A stretch of DNA of 52,013 nt. Origin: Podochytrium sp. JEL0797. Its lineage: Eukaryota > Chytridiomycota > Chytridiomycetes > Chytridiales > Chytriomycetaceae. The stretch covers positions 1 through 52,013 of the forward strand of contig JADGJG010000070.1 of the NCBI GenBank assembly GCA_027596195.1, written 5' to 3'. Below the pieces are notes generated by a model that searched no databases, was not told where the DNA came from, and saw only the letters and a list, made by a program, of their open reading frames with translations. This document shows, in pieces, positions 1 through 13,148 of this stretch (its first letter is position 1; each line of letters opens with the position of its first letter). The translations under genes were made by a program, and so were the position numbers.

Positions 1-1233
<1,233 letters not shown>

Positions 1234-1320
1234 TGCTAGTTGGGGGTGTTTTTTTCGCAGGTGAAGAACGAACAAGCACCATCTCTCATACGCGAGTCAC
1301 TTCATTTTATATTCGCACAA

Positions 1321-2169
1321 TCACAACATGTCATGCATCATTAACCCATCCAGAAACAGTGCCAACTCAGCATCGCCCGTTTGCGCGTCCAATCGGTTAT
1401 TTGCAATGTACAAGCCAAGCAGGCACGACAACAACGTCACACCCCGCGGCAAAGTCCCCTCCAACTGGTTATCGCACAAATACATCATTTCAATCTTCTG
1501 CAATCGACCAATATTTGCAGGAATCACACCACTGAGTTTGTTTTTGCTCAAGTTGAGCCATTCCAAACGCGTCAATTCGCACAGCGAATCGGGAATGGGA
1601 CCATCCAGCGAGCAGCCGGACAGATTCAATACTTTGAGGTGTGTCAGGTTTCCGAGCTCTTTTGGGATGGAACCGCATATTTTCTTGTTGGCAGCGAGAC
1701 TCAGAAACTCCAAGTTGGCGAGGTGACCCAATTCGGGTGGGATGGAGCCGCTGAGTTGGTTGCACGCGAGGTCCAGATGAGCGAGACTGCGTATTTCGGC
1801 AAGGGCAGATGGGATCACACCGCGCAGTGCGTTTGAGTTGAGCGACAGCAGTGTGCAGCCCTTTGCGTTTGCGAGTGCCGCGGGGATGCGGCCTTGCATG
1901 TTTTGTTCGCGCCAGTCGAGGCTCTTTTGGGTTTCGAGAAGCGTCTGAACAAACAGCGCGGCGTGTTCCTCGGGAAACAGAAACAAGGAAGCGTGTTGTG
2001 AGATGCGAAACAGGCCACGCCGGAACAGGTTCTTGGTCGCAAAGTGCCGTGAAGACAGCGCCTGAGAAAGAGCCCGGTTCAATAGGCGGAAGCGCAGTGT
2101 CTCTCCAGGCGAAAGAAAGCTGAAAATGTCTTGCTGCAACTCAAGGGGGAGCTGTGAGAATTCCATCAA
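1321..2169 (-). CDS. F-box protein with plant-type leucine-rich repeats
   Basis: A single-exon protein of 282 residues. The N-terminus (about residues 5-40, LPLELQQDIFSFLSPGE onward) is an F-box, which in this family docks on Skp1 in SCF ubiquitin ligases. From about residue 95 there are at least five LRRs of the plant-specific consensus LxxLxLxxNxLxGxIPxxL, for example LDLACNQLSGSIPPELG and LNLSKNKLSGVIPANIG. LRRs usually present the degradation substrate. The plant-type subclass is less common in fungi than the RI-like or Cys-containing LRRs of Grr1. No signal peptide or TM segment is seen. It is divergent from the aldo/keto reductase (197 bp apart). The F-box call is moderate, the LRR call strong; the substrate is unknown. 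Confidence 0.82.
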   Translation of the reverse strand: MMEFSQLPLELQQDIFSFLSPGETLRFRLLNRALSQALSSRHFATKNLFRRGLFRISQHASLFLFPEEHAALFVQTLLETQKSLDWREQNMQGRIPAALANAKGCTLLSLNSNALRGVIPSALAEIRSLAHLDLACNQLSGSIPPELGHLANLEFLSLAANKKICGSIPKELGNLTHLKVLNLSGCSLDGPIPDSLCELTRLEWLNLSKNKLSGVIPANIGRLQKIEMMYLCDNQLEGTLPRGVTLLSCLLGLYIANNRLDAQTGDAELALFLDGLMMHDML

Positions 2170-2366
2170 GTTTTTGAAAACCCTTCGTTCTTCATCTTCT
2201 CAGTCAACAGAGAATCGTGAAAGAATAAACGCATTCGCCAACCCTTCCCCTCCCCCTTCCGTGCGTAGGTAAGCCAAATGCGAATATTTAATCAAATCGA
2301 TATCAAATACGCGAAAGTCGAAAACAAAACGGCTTCTCCACGACACAGATATCGATTCATCCAAAA

Positions 2367-3591
2367 ATGACCCTTCTGACTACCGAACCCCTCGTCTCCC
2401 GCCTCGGCTACGGCGCCATGGGCCTCAGCCAGTCGTACGGCCCCACCAACGAATCCGAAAGCATCGCTCTCCTCACCCACCTCGTGTCCCAACAATGCAC
2501 CTTCATCGACACTGCGGACGTGTACGGTAACGGACACAACGAAACGCTGATTGGCCGTTGGATGAAGGAAACTGGGTGCAGAGAAAACGTGTTTCTGTGC
2601 ACAAAGTTTGGTTTCAAGTCGTTGTCCCCGATCGTCGTTTGCGGAACCAGGGAGTACGTGAGGGAAGCATGTGAGGCCTCGTTGAAGCGTCTTCAGGTCG
2701 ACACTATCGATCTGTACTACCAGCACAGGTGATTGACCAAAATCCAATCCTGTCCGCACGTGCACGCGCGATTTGACTCACGATTCCTTTCCCCCCAGAG
2801 TCGATCCAACCACCCCCATCGAAGAAACCGTTTCCGCCATGGCTGAACTCGTCAGGGAAGGAAAAATCAGATACATTGGTCTCTCCGAAACCAGCGCCGC
2901 CACGATTCGCAGAGCACACGCGGTGCACCCCATCGCGGCCGTGCAAGTCGAGTATTCTCCATGGACCACGGATATCGAACATAACGGGATTTTGAGCACG
3001 TGTAACGAGTTGGGGATCGCGGTTGTTGCATGTGAGTACTTCCCTCGCTGTTGTCTTTAGGTTACAAACAAAATGACGCGTTTCTGATGCATAGTCCTTC
3101 ACTTCATTCCAAAAAAAAACAGTTTCTCCACTTGGTCGCGGATTCCTAACAGGCCAGTACAAATCCATCGAAGACTTTGACGCCACCGATTCGCGTAGGA
3201 ACATGCCGCGGTTCCAAGGAGACTCGTTCGCGCAGAACCTCAAACTCGTTGACTCCTTGCAACGTATCGCGACACAAAAGGGGGTCACGTTGTCTCAATT
3301 GACGTTGGCGTGGGCTATGAAGCAAGGACCGAATGTGATTCCGATTCCGGGGACGAAACAGATTTCGGTATACCTTTTTTTTGGCCGTTGATTCTCTTTG
3401 AACAGTTCTTCGGGACCCAATATTCATTTCTCCCTTTTTTTTCGTTTTTCTAGAGACTGGATGAGAATCTGGGTGCGTTAAACGTGTCTCTGACTGACAA
3501 GGAAAATGACGAGGTTCGCAAAATGATCGATTCCATCCCGACAGTTGGGGAGCGGTACGCGCCCGCGTTTATGGCCTTGTCTAACGCCTAA
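2367..3591 (+). CDS. Aldo/keto reductase (AKR superfamily)
   Basis: NAD(P)H-dependent oxidoreductase of carbonyl compounds with a TIM-barrel fold, four exons: 2367-2728, 2799-3031, 3123-3367, 3454-3591. All joins are GT-AG and in frame; AG|A re-forms Arg, T|TT re-forms Phe before [12 protein letters not shown]. The catalytic tetrad is visible: Asp and Tyr in [11 protein letters not shown], Lys in FLCTKFG, His in LYYQHRVDP. The C-terminal cofactor region reads [11 protein letters not shown]. The order of motifs resembles the AKR subfamily with GxMGLSxxYG near the N-terminus (bacterial YakC and fungal pyridoxal-reductase-like enzymes). About 325 residues, normal for the family. It is not closely related to the second reductase at 19.4 kb. 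Substrate cannot be read from sequence. Confidence 0.92.
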
Positions 3592-3659
3592 CGGGGGGAG
3601 CAGTATCTTGATTGCGCATTTAAATATCAAAGAATGTTTTTGCTCAAAAATACATAAAA

Positions 3660-5360
3660 TTAAAACAGCAGAGAAGCCAAAAATGCCAGCACCCCAACCA
3701 CAACCGAACCCGCCTCACTCTTTGCTGTCGCAGTGGCTTGACTCACACCAGTAGTTGCTGGAACCGCATTGAGTGGGCCAGCAAACTGCAAAAACGGCAT
3801 ATTTTGCGCATCCGCCGCGAATCCACCCGCAACAGCATTGTCTTCCGCTACAAACGGTGGATCCACCGTATTCGGATTCGGTGCACCCCCAAACATGCTG
3901 AAATCCCTCCATGTGTATTCAGTCGGGCTGTCGTCGACTTTGATGAATTCGAAACTGCAGACGGCTTGCATCTTGGGGTACTTTGAGAGGAAGGTGGGGT
4001 TTAGGAAGGAGGCCCACCAAGCCTCTTTGATTTGTAAACGCGTTGGTTTCACTGTGTCGTTGAACCCGGGGACTGGCTCGCCAAATTTGGCCGCACTGGC
4101 TGCATCCTTCCAAGCGAAGTGATACGTGGCCGCCGTTTCACTAATGATGAGGGGCTTGTTTCCATCACTCACGACAGCACCCGTGAGGTTGTTTTTGATA
4201 CCAGCCGCAGAGGAAAAGTACGAGTAGAAAGGGTAATATCCGAACGCAGTGGTTCCGTCGGTTGGGTTCCCAAGAGCAGGATTCGAGTTGTTGAGGTACA
4301 GTTCGAACTTGTTGGCGTCCGGAATCACATTGTCGATCCATGGCCATACGAGTCCGTAGTGATAAATTGACATTCCAACCCAGTCCACGTATGCATCGCC
4401 AGGGTAGTACGGGTAATACGGGTCCTGTTTTTGACAGCGTGAATACGAAAATTACCATCCCCTTCAAAACACGTACATCCAATGGATCCAAAACCCCATT
4501 CCCATTCGTATCCATCGTTTTGAGATTAGCCAAGGTCGCCGCATCCGTAGCATTCACGTTGATGGAAAACTCGCCTCCGAAAAACGGATACCCGTTCCCA
4601 CTGTTGGGTGACCAAATGAAAGCCACCTTGTCCTTGTTTGCGCCCAACGAGCTTCTCCAGCGCGTAATAACTCTCTGCCAGGTAGCAACGTATTCGTTGG
4701 GTTGTTGGCCGTATTGGAACCAATTGCCTGTTGTGTTCGAGACACGATCAGTCATTGTTGCGCTCTCGAAATCACAAACCATTCATTTCAGAGGCAAATC
4801 GGATAAAGAGAGGGTGTCCAGCATTGACAATCGTGTTCATCCGGCTCGACATGTCATCCAATTGTTGATCTGGGAAGCGTTGTTTCAGAAATCATTACGT
4901 GATGATTCCAAGATGCGGGGTTTGAAAACCTGTAATGTTGGATCCCAAACCCTGGAACGGGTAGATGGTCAGCATTCCCGTCGCATTGGTTCCTGTTTCC
5001 TGGAGCTGCTGCAAAAACTGGTCCGTGATGGTGGGGGCGGTCCACCTGTGATCACAAAGTTCAATATTTGGAATCACACACACCAGGCACGTTGCAAACT
5101 CACGGCTTGAACGTTCCACTCAAGTCAATATCAGTCTGGAAGAATGCCAGAGGTTTGTAGTTGAATCGGGCGTTGATGGATTTGGGTGTGTCGGTGTTGT
5201 TCCTGTCATACCACGCCCCGCTGTTGAAAGGAGGTGAGAATCCAGTTCTTCGCTCAAAGAGCGGGTAGGTTTACACGCACATCAACACTTTACCCGCTGG
5301 GGGAACAAGTGGGGTATTGGCGAAAGCCGAAGCAGCAAGGACAATGGACGAAATGAGCAT
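3660..5360 (-). CDS. GPI-anchored GH26-like glycoside hydrolase
   Basis: Secreted clan GH-A type glycosidase, probably acting on a cell-wall or plant polysaccharide. Exon 1 starts at 5360 with a signal peptide, MLISSIVLAASAFA. Later exons give the GH26-type acid/base motif FASEMNGNW (re-formed by a split Gly codon), then VAFIWSPNSGNGYPF, VDWVGMSIYHYG and the likely nucleophile Glu in LIISETAATYHF. The C-terminus has a Ser/Ala/Thr-rich stretch and a terminal hydrophobic tail (VVVGVLAFLASLLF), typical of a GPI-anchor signal. An EF-hand-like loop sits before VDWVGMS. In canonical GH26 the residue before Glu is His; here it is Ser. At least six exons; internal boundaries between 5280 and 4780 are approximate. 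Mannanase or glucanase activity cannot be separated. Confidence 0.75.
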
Positions 5361-5462
5361 TTTCCCCCGAAATGGAATATTTTCAAAACGCAACAAGGGC
5401 GGGACGGAGATTGGCGGGGAAAACATTGTTTTGAAATAATCCACCCCACCATCCCACTTTCT

Positions 5463-8421
5463 TCATTTCGCCCCCTCTTCCACAAACAACCCGCTCTTCT
5501 CCTTCGCCTCCATCAACAACACAAGCCCTTCCATCTTCTTCAACCTCCCTTCCAAGTCTTCCACCTTCGCCTTGAGCTCCTTGTCGCCCGCAGCTTCTCC
5601 ACCACCCTGCATCCCCTTCACACGCGTGACAAGCTTCAACGTGTCCTGCTCCGCAAATGCAGTCGCCGCGACAGCATGACACACTCCAAAGTGCTGCTTC
5701 CCGTCCTCTCCCATCGCGACCAACGCGCGAACCGCCGCCTTTTGCACACGGTGGGCGGGGTCTGCGCGGACGAGGAGGGCCAGTTTCTCGGCCACCTCGC
5801 GACGCAGGATTTTGCTCTCCTGCCACACCACGCTCGCGGCAATCGCATCGACAGCGATGACGGCGCAGCTTTCGGGGATGGGACGTGCGGTTCCGTTCGT
5901 GAACACCATCTCGAGCAAAGCGGCAAATGTTTCAGGGGTGCGGTGGAGTCCCATTCCCGTGATGATTCCGGTGAGGGTGTGTGCGTGGATGTCGGGGTTC
6001 GATGCCGCCGTTTTGGCAGCGGTGAGGAGGAACTCGACATCAGCGGGGTTACGCTGGCGACCCAAATTTGTGAACGCGAAACGACGCGTACGACCACTCA
6101 GCAACTCGTTGGGGTGCTCGAGGAGGTTCAAAAGACCCTGTCGAATTCGAGAATCTTGCGGAGAAGACGCGACGGCGAGGACACGGAGCGATTGCGGGTC
6201 CTTTTCGAGGGCAAGCGCATTCGCGAGGATATCAACGGCAGCTTGTAGCTTGCTTTCCGAGAGGGCGAGGTAAACCTGCGCGCGGACGCCCCAGAACATC
6301 TCGTTGTGGATCGAGGACGAGACTTTTTTGAGGGAGGAGATGGAGCCGATTTTGATGAGTTGTCTGAATGCGCGGATCTGTGACGCGAGAAATGGATCAA
6401 TCGAAAATCCGCGCAGAAATCGACAAAAACGAATACATACGCGACTCATGACATCTCTACCCTTCTTGGCAGTCGCCTCCAACACAGCCTCGCCAGGGTT
6501 GAAATCCAAGCTATGAAGCACTTTCCCCCTCGGGTCCACCTCCACAACATCCACCTTGGCACTTCCCATCGCAACAAACGCCACCACCTTGGGACCAGTA
6601 GCATCACTAAAGTGTACCTCGGTTGGGTGAACTCTCCCATCCGCGTCAATCACGTCCACTTCCAAACTGAGTTCAAACACGGCAGGAATATCCAACTCCT
6701 TGTTCTCTTGCGTCTGTTCGAGCGTGATTTGGCAAATCTGTTTGTCCGCGTCGTAGGCGTATTCGGCTTTGATTTTGGGGTATCCGCGGCCGTAGACCCA
6801 TTGGTCAAAGAACTTGGTCAAGTTGAGGCCGGATTCTTTTTCAAGGCAGCGCTTGAAGTCCTCCGTTTCCACGTAGCGCCCGTTGAAGGCGTGGATGTAA
6901 TCTGCAGGCAGTGAAACATTAGCAAATGCACACAGATAAGGTCAGGAAAAGAAAAACTCAACTCTTGATGGCAGCCCAGAACGTGTCGTTGCCCAAAATG
7001 TTTCGCAGCATGTGGATACGGAAAGCACCTCCAGGGTACGTGTGTCCATCAAACATGTCCCAAGAAGAATCGTAGGTTCGGCAGACGATCGGTCTCACAT
7101 AACGACTCGTTTCGCTGATGTAGCCCTCCATGTTCAAGAGAGACTCATAACGCGCCTCCTCATGGGAATAGTGGTCTTCGCTCCAGCAGTAGTCCATGTA
7201 AGTAGCCCACGATTCCTTCAACCACGCGTGCTCAAAGTGACGAATCGTCAACAGGTCACCAAAGTACGTGTGAGCCATCTCGTGCACATTGACCCCGTCC
7301 ACAGCAGCTTGCCACCCATCCTTCCCAAGCTCCTCATTCAATAAAAACACGTCCTTGTACGTCACCAACGAAATGTTCTCCATCGCACCACCCTCAATCT
7401 TTGGCGATACGATTTGGTAGTACTTTTCCCAGGGGAACTTGAACCCAACCTTCTTCTCCATCCATCGAACCATGGCGCCCGTCTTTCCAAACGTTCGCAT
7501 CAGGTTTTCTGGGGTAACAAACTTGTTGTCGCGCGAGCAGAGGTATTTCAAGTGCATTCCGTCAACTTCGCCATCGTCGACTTGAACAAAGTCACCTACG
7601 GCCCAGCAGACGAGGTACGATGGACACGTATGTTTGAGCAACTGGTAAACCGACACGCTGGTGCTCGGATCCGCGGTAGAAGCAGTCGTGCTAACGTGAG
7701 CCCCGTTGGCAACGGCAACATGGTGATTCGAGTGTGTGATGATAAATTCCAACGTGGTGCGAACGAGAGGGAAATCGACACACGGCAACCAGTACCGCGC
7801 GCGTTCCGTCTCATGGTCGGTGATGACATGGAGAGCTCTGTCCGGGACCAACGCGTCTGGAACGTGAAAGTAGAGTCCCGCAATGGGGGTCTCGATGGTG
7901 TAATGAATGGTGACGACACCACCCGTGTAGTTTTCGGTCCAGCGGAGGTGGAGATGTTTGCCGTCGTATGCGAATGAGTCACACCCAGCCACGGAGGTGA
8001 TGTTCAATGCGACTGCATTGAGAGAGAGTTCACGCGTGATGGTAGTGGGGGAGATGGTTGAAGTGGGGACAGTCAGGGTGATTTCGAGCTTGGCTTGGAT
8101 CGTTTTGGCTTTCAGAGCAGCTTCAGTGGCGTCGAGCGTAATGGCCATATGGGACGGTGAGATACTGTTAAAGCTTCTGTTAGTATCATGGTATACGGAG
8201 AATTATATCAAACTGTGAGTACCGTTGGTTTGGAGCGTAGGATGGCTTGGCATTGGCAGTGGCAAATCCCTTGTTGATTTCAATGGCAGTGGAAACCTCC
8301 GAAAACTCAACCTCGCCAGCAGTGTGGCATTCAAGCAGAGAGTGGTGTGTACAGCAGGGCTGGAGATTCGTCCGTTAGCTCTAGGGAGAAGGAAGGAGGG
8401 TCTCCGGGTGTTTATTACCAT
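5463..8421 (-). CDS. M1 family zinc aminopeptidase
   Basis: Gluzincin that removes N-terminal residues from peptides. Visible hallmarks: exopeptidase motif GGAMENISLVTY, zinc site HEMAHTYFGD with the third ligand in WLKESWATYMDY, and a downstream Tyr region (SETSRYVRP). The C-terminal half (6872 down to 5463) is a HEAT-like helical domain ending in a short coiled coil (LEGRLKKMEGLVLLMEAKE). The N-terminus carries the conserved ECHTAGEVEFSEVSTAIEIN segment at about 8325-8265, followed by an intron that joins APNQR to ISPSHMAITL. I place the start at 8421: the ATG directly abuts a GTAATA donor and the 59-nt intron has a GCTAAC branch site and a CTCCAG acceptor. That start is inferred. An intron after WAAIK (AAGA|GTTGAG) joins to NYIHAFNGRYVE. 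A 63-nt in-frame intron lies after RDVMSR. The family call is secure. Confidence 0.9.
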
Positions 8422-8532
8422 TTTTCGATTATTTTCGGAAGCCCTCGCTGATCGGGAACTCATCCCGTCCCGATCCGCGTGCACTCAAATTCGAATTAAC
8501 AATTGAGTTTATCGAAGGAGATACGACAAATA

Positions 8533-10457
8533 TTAGAACACATCGCCATCCGCGTTTCTCATCAACTCAAAAAAGAATCCCGCCGACTGCACCAAATCCG
8601 CAACACTACACTTTTCATCCACAGTGTGAATGTTGTGGGAATCATGGTCGCGCAATGCAGTAAATCTGAAAATGTGACGACTCAAACCGTGGAAGTAGCG
8701 CGTGTCGCTGTTTCCAGTCGGCAAACTGGGGCTCACGAACAAGCTTTCGTTGACGCGGACCATGCTGTGACGGATCGTTCCGGCTACCATTTGGAAAGGT
8801 CCTCCAGTAGTTGGGGTAATGGGAGATGGCTCCAACGCGTCGGCAAGCGTCGTGATTGAAATCGATCCGTTGGGCCCAGAATCGCCTCCCGACGCAGCCA
8901 CGGATCCATCCGCCTTGTGTTGCACAAAAGAGAGACCGTATTTCTTGGCCAAAGGCTTGATCAAGCTGGCGATTCTCGATTCGGTGGATGCGACGCTTTC
9001 GTCCGGATGAATGCGGTAGTTTGCGATCGCAGTCGCGACCTCGGGAAGCGCGTTGACTTTTACACCGCCAGCGATAATGTCCACAGCTTGAGTTGTTGTC
9101 ATGAGGGACTTGTGTTTGATGTTGGGGACGAGAAGGTTGACGAGTTGTTGCTGGTTCTTGTTGGAAGGGGAGGTGGAAGCTTTTTTAATGGCGCGTTTGA
9201 GGTATTTCTCCATGTTAGGTCTATCATTTGAAAAGATTGTCAGTGTCTTGAGAATTTGAGAACAAAAGCACTCACCCATGCTCAACGCCACACAGCAACT
9301 CGTTGAAGAACGGACTCGAGTCCAAATCCTTTGAGATTGTGGGAACATATGGATGATCTTCGAGTTCTGAAACTGCTTTGGCCAGATACCCAATCGCCGT
9401 GTGGTCCGGCGGAATCGACGAATGACCTCCTTTCGTGTTGACTTTGACCTCAATGTCCAGATATCCCCTTTCCCCCGTGGATAACAGTGCAAAAGATGCT
9501 CCATATTGGCTCTCAATTGAGCTCCCTTCGTCGAGAATGAACTCAATGTTGTGCAAGCCGTATCGTTGTTCGAGGTGTTTCGCGATTGCTCCCGCGCCTT
9601 GACGCCCGGATATCTCTTCATCGAATCCGAACGCAATCAAGATTGTACGTTTGGGAGAAAAGCTATTGGAGGCGAGGGTTTCGACGGCGTCCATTCTGTT
9701 TGTTATGACAGACTGGGTCAGCGTTGCTATTTCGAGATTGATTTTACATCAACCCACTCACATGCTGACAATCTGTGCCTTAACATCAGCAGAACCACGC
9801 CCCCAAACGTATCCACTCTCGATTCTTCCCTCGAACGGAGGAAACGTCCACTTTGCGAGCGAACTCTGGTCAACCGGAACCGTGTCCATATGCGCCGTGA
9901 CCATAACAGGTTTCAACAAGTCATCGCTTCCTTTCCAAGTGTAAACGAGGCCATACGTGTTGATGACTTCAAGCGAGAGTGTTGCATGGCTGGAATATAT
10001 TCGCGTCAACTTGAATTTCGGCGATTATGGAAACTCACACTCTGGGCCATGTGGTTCTCAAATATTCGTGAATTCGCAAGATTCCTGCTCTCCTGGGATC
10101 GTCGTTGGGTAGAGTCGGCGGCGTCTTCATATCGTCGAAGCTCTCTGAATTGATCTGCACGATGCCGGAAAGCCGCTGGGAAATCGCACCAGCGTACGAT
10201 GTATTCGAGAGGGAGAACTGCGATGCAAAGATGGCATCCAGAACAGGGTTCGGAGGTGGCAGCAACGGCAACGGCTGGGCGCATTTGGCAGCGGATTGGG
10301 AATGCCCGGAAGCGCCAAAAGTGACGGAACGCGAGGCGGAAACAAAAGCAACGACCAGCAAGGTGCCCAGAACTGACAGCATCCGAATGGCTGTGGATGG
10401 AACTTGGCGGGTCATTCCGGGGTTGAGAAGAGGAAGCGTTTCGACTTTGGGAGACAT
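8533..10457 (-). CDS. M20 metallo-carboxypeptidase, Cps1-like (paralog A)
   Basis: Vacuolar-type Gly-X carboxypeptidase: hydrolyses small peptides at a dinuclear zinc centre. Four exons: 10457 to about 10036, 10003-9758, 9694-9272 and about 9222-8533. A short cytosolic N-terminus (MSPKVETLPLLNPG) precedes one TM helix (MLSVLGTLLVVAFVSA), the type II signal-anchor layout of yeast Cps1. Metal and catalytic motifs follow in order: TAHMDTVPV, GRGSADVKAQ, FGFDEEISG, LDEGSS, KGGHSSIPP, and YFHGLSRHIFRF near the end. The exon 1/2 join GT|C gives WPRVHATLSLEV. It lies head-to-tail with a close paralog 97 bp upstream, so the pair arose by tandem duplication. Vacuolar location is inferred from the anchor. 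Confidence 0.93.
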
Positions 10458-10553
10458 TTCTTCGGGCTCAAGTCAAGGAGTCCCAGTTCCTTTTCCTGGC
10501 TGACATCATTTGGAATCGAGGCCAAGTCTTTATTCACACGTATTTCGATAGAG

Positions 10554-12452
10554 CTAGAAAACATCTTCGTCCGCGTTTCTCATCAATTCGAAAAAGAATC
10601 CCGCCGACTGAACCAAATCCGCAACACTGCTCCGCTCATCGACCGTGTGCTCGTTTCGAGCATCTCGGAGAGGAGTGAATCTGAAAATATGACTACTCAA
10701 GCCGTGGAAATAGCGCGTGTCCGTGTTTCCGTTGGCCAACGCTGGGCTCACAAAGAGTTCCTTGAAGTCTCGTGTCAAGCTACGGCGGATTGTTGCTGCA
10801 ACCAATTGGAACGGTTTGGCGGCGGTAGAAGTGGTGGGTGAGGGCTCCAGCGCGTCAGGCAGAGTCTTGACAGAAATCAGTCCATTCGGGGCCATACCGC
10901 TTCCGAACTGACGGACAGTTCCGTCTAGTTTTGTTTGAGTGAAAGAAAGACCATATTTCTTGGACAGCGGTTCCAGCAAGCCAGAGATTCTCGATTCAGT
11001 GGACGCGACGCTTTCGTCCGGATGAATGCGGTAGTTTGCAATGGCAGTCGCCACCTCAGGAAGCGCATTGACTTTAACCCCGCCAGATATAATATCCACT
11101 GCTTGAGTTGTTGTCATGAGCGCCTTGCGTTGAGTCTCTGGGAGGAGGAGGTCTACGAGCTTTTGCTGGCTCTGTTTGGAAGGACTCGTGGAAGCTTTGA
11201 CGATCGCGCGCTTGAGAAGAGGGTCCATGGCGAGCCTAATTGAGACATCATCAGCCCATCGCTGAGTCGAATGGTGCATAAAAGAAAACACACACCCGTG
11301 CTCAACGCCACACTGCAATTCATTGAAAAACGGGCTCGCGTCCAAATCCTTCGAGATTGTGGGAACGTACGGATGGTCTTCGAGTTTCGAAATGACTTTG
11401 GCGAGGTATCCAATTGCTGTGTGTTCTGGTGGAATTGAGGAATGCCCGCCGTTCGTGTTAACTTTGACCTCAATGTCCATGTATCCCTTCTCCGCAGTCG
11501 ATACCATCGCAAACGAAGATCCATACAAGGTTTGGATCTTGCTTCCTTCATCGAGGATAAATTCAATGTTGTGCGAGCCATATCGCTGTTCGAGGTGTTT
11601 CGCGATTTCTCCTGCACCTTGGCGCCCGGAAATCTCTTCATCGAATCCGAAAGCAATCAAGATTGTGCGCTTGGGAGAGAAGGAGTTGGAGACAAGGGTT
11701 TCGATAGCGTCCATTCTGTTTGTTATGACAGTGTTAAATTTGACACGTGTTTTGGCTGGGAATACTCACATGCCAACAATCTGAGCCTTGCAATCCGAGG
11801 AGCCTCGACCCCAAACAAATCCATCCGCAATTCTCCCCTCAAAGGGAGGAAACGTCCATTTGTCCAACGAGCCTGGATCAACTGGCACCGTATCCATATG
11901 CGCCATGAGCATAACAGGTTTCAACAATTCGTCGCTTCCTTTCCAAGTATAAACGAGGCCGTACGTGTTGATGACTTCCAGCGAGAGCGTTTCGTGGCTG
12001 GAATATGCGCGTCAACACGAATTCCGCAGATGCAAGCGCACTCACACTCTGGGCCATGTGGTCCTCAAATATTCATGCACTCGAAGGATTCCCGATCTGC
12101 GTGGGTCGTCATGGGGCGTAGTCGGTGGCGCCTTCATGTCGTCGAAAATCTCTGAATTGATTTGCACGATCCCCGAAAGACGCTGGGCAATCGCACCAGC
12201 GTACGATGCATTCGAGAGGGAGAACTGTGCATTGAAGACACCGTCGAGAACAGCGTTTGGAGGTGGCAGCAGCGGCAAAGGCTGCGCGCATTTTGGAACT
12301 GCCGTCTCGGATGCGTTTTCGGATGCACCGGAACGGAGCGTGGAAATCGTCGCGAGCATGGCGATGCCAAACATGAGGTAGGCAAGTGTTTTGCATCGAA
12401 ATACATTCATTCCGGAGGTTGAGCGAAGGAGCGGTTGCGATTCTGTTTTCAT
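10554..12452 (-). CDS. M20 metallo-carboxypeptidase, Cps1-like (paralog B)
   Basis: Tandem paralog of the gene just downstream, with the same exon layout and nearly the same catalytic core: FGFDEEISGRQGAG, LDEGSKIQ, GGHSSIPPEHT, YFHGLSSHIFRF. The type II anchor is present (LAYLMFGIAMLATIS), but the cytosolic tail and the luminal stalk differ from paralog A. Start chosen at 12452 (MKTESQPLLRSTSG) because it aligns with the tail of A (PKVETLPLL); an in-frame ATG at 12485 is possible. A SQPLL/TLPLL motif is shared, suggesting a sorting signal, but this is inference. Zinc ligands look intact, so both copies should be active. Divergence of the tails with conservation of the core suggests different trafficking or expression rather than different chemistry. 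Confidence 0.92.
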
Positions 12453-12590
12453 GGGTCGGTGGCAGACGGTGGCGTTTCTGGGCATTTTCTCGACGCCACT
12501 TCCGGCACTTAATAATGCGCATACATAAACGCATCAAAGGAGAAGGAGTTTAAAAGTAAATACACTCAGTTGAGCGTACAAAAAAAAGGA

Positions 12591-12616
12591 CCCCCCCCCC
12601 CCCCGCACCCCCCTCC
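12591..12616. repeat. poly-C run
   Basis: Fourteen consecutive C, then GCA and further C bases. Similar in kind to the tract at the window start. No function is evident. Confidence 0.85.
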
Positions 12617-13148
12617 TAAGAAAGCGACACACGATGGCTGCCTTAGCATTCATATCTATGGCTCCAACCTCTTCGCTGCTGGGAAGATCCACCAAGAAAA
12701 TTGCCTTCCTCATCAAGGGGCTCAAAAATCGAAAAAAATCGCATTCCCACACACACGTATCTGATTGACAGCTCGGTATTTGGTCGACCAAAACGTCGTC
12801 AGATCCTTGAAAACTTGAAATCTGAAGCCGTTTTCTTTCGGCGGGAAAATGACGTGACGAACCAGCGACAACGTTCGTATCTGGAATTGCGCAATCGACT
12901 GAACTCCAAAAAGACGCGTGCATTGACGCGTTGCAAAAAAAAACATTCAAAAAACAACTTTTACAACGCCCCACTCTTCCCCTCCCCTCCCTTCCCCTCT
13001 TTTCCGTCCCCCATCTCTCCCCCCTCTCGTCCCTTGTGTCTGTCTCATTTCTCTTTGACCCGGGTCATTGATGTTGTTCTGGTTGTTTTTTTTCGATCGA
13101 CCAATGCCGATGTCACTTTTACTCAGGGTGGAGAGGAGCTGGATGTGG

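Noticed and set aside
12534..12974. Minus-strand open frame of 146 codons across the poly-C run
   Set aside because: Composition follows the homopolymer and low-complexity DNA; no homology-like motif.
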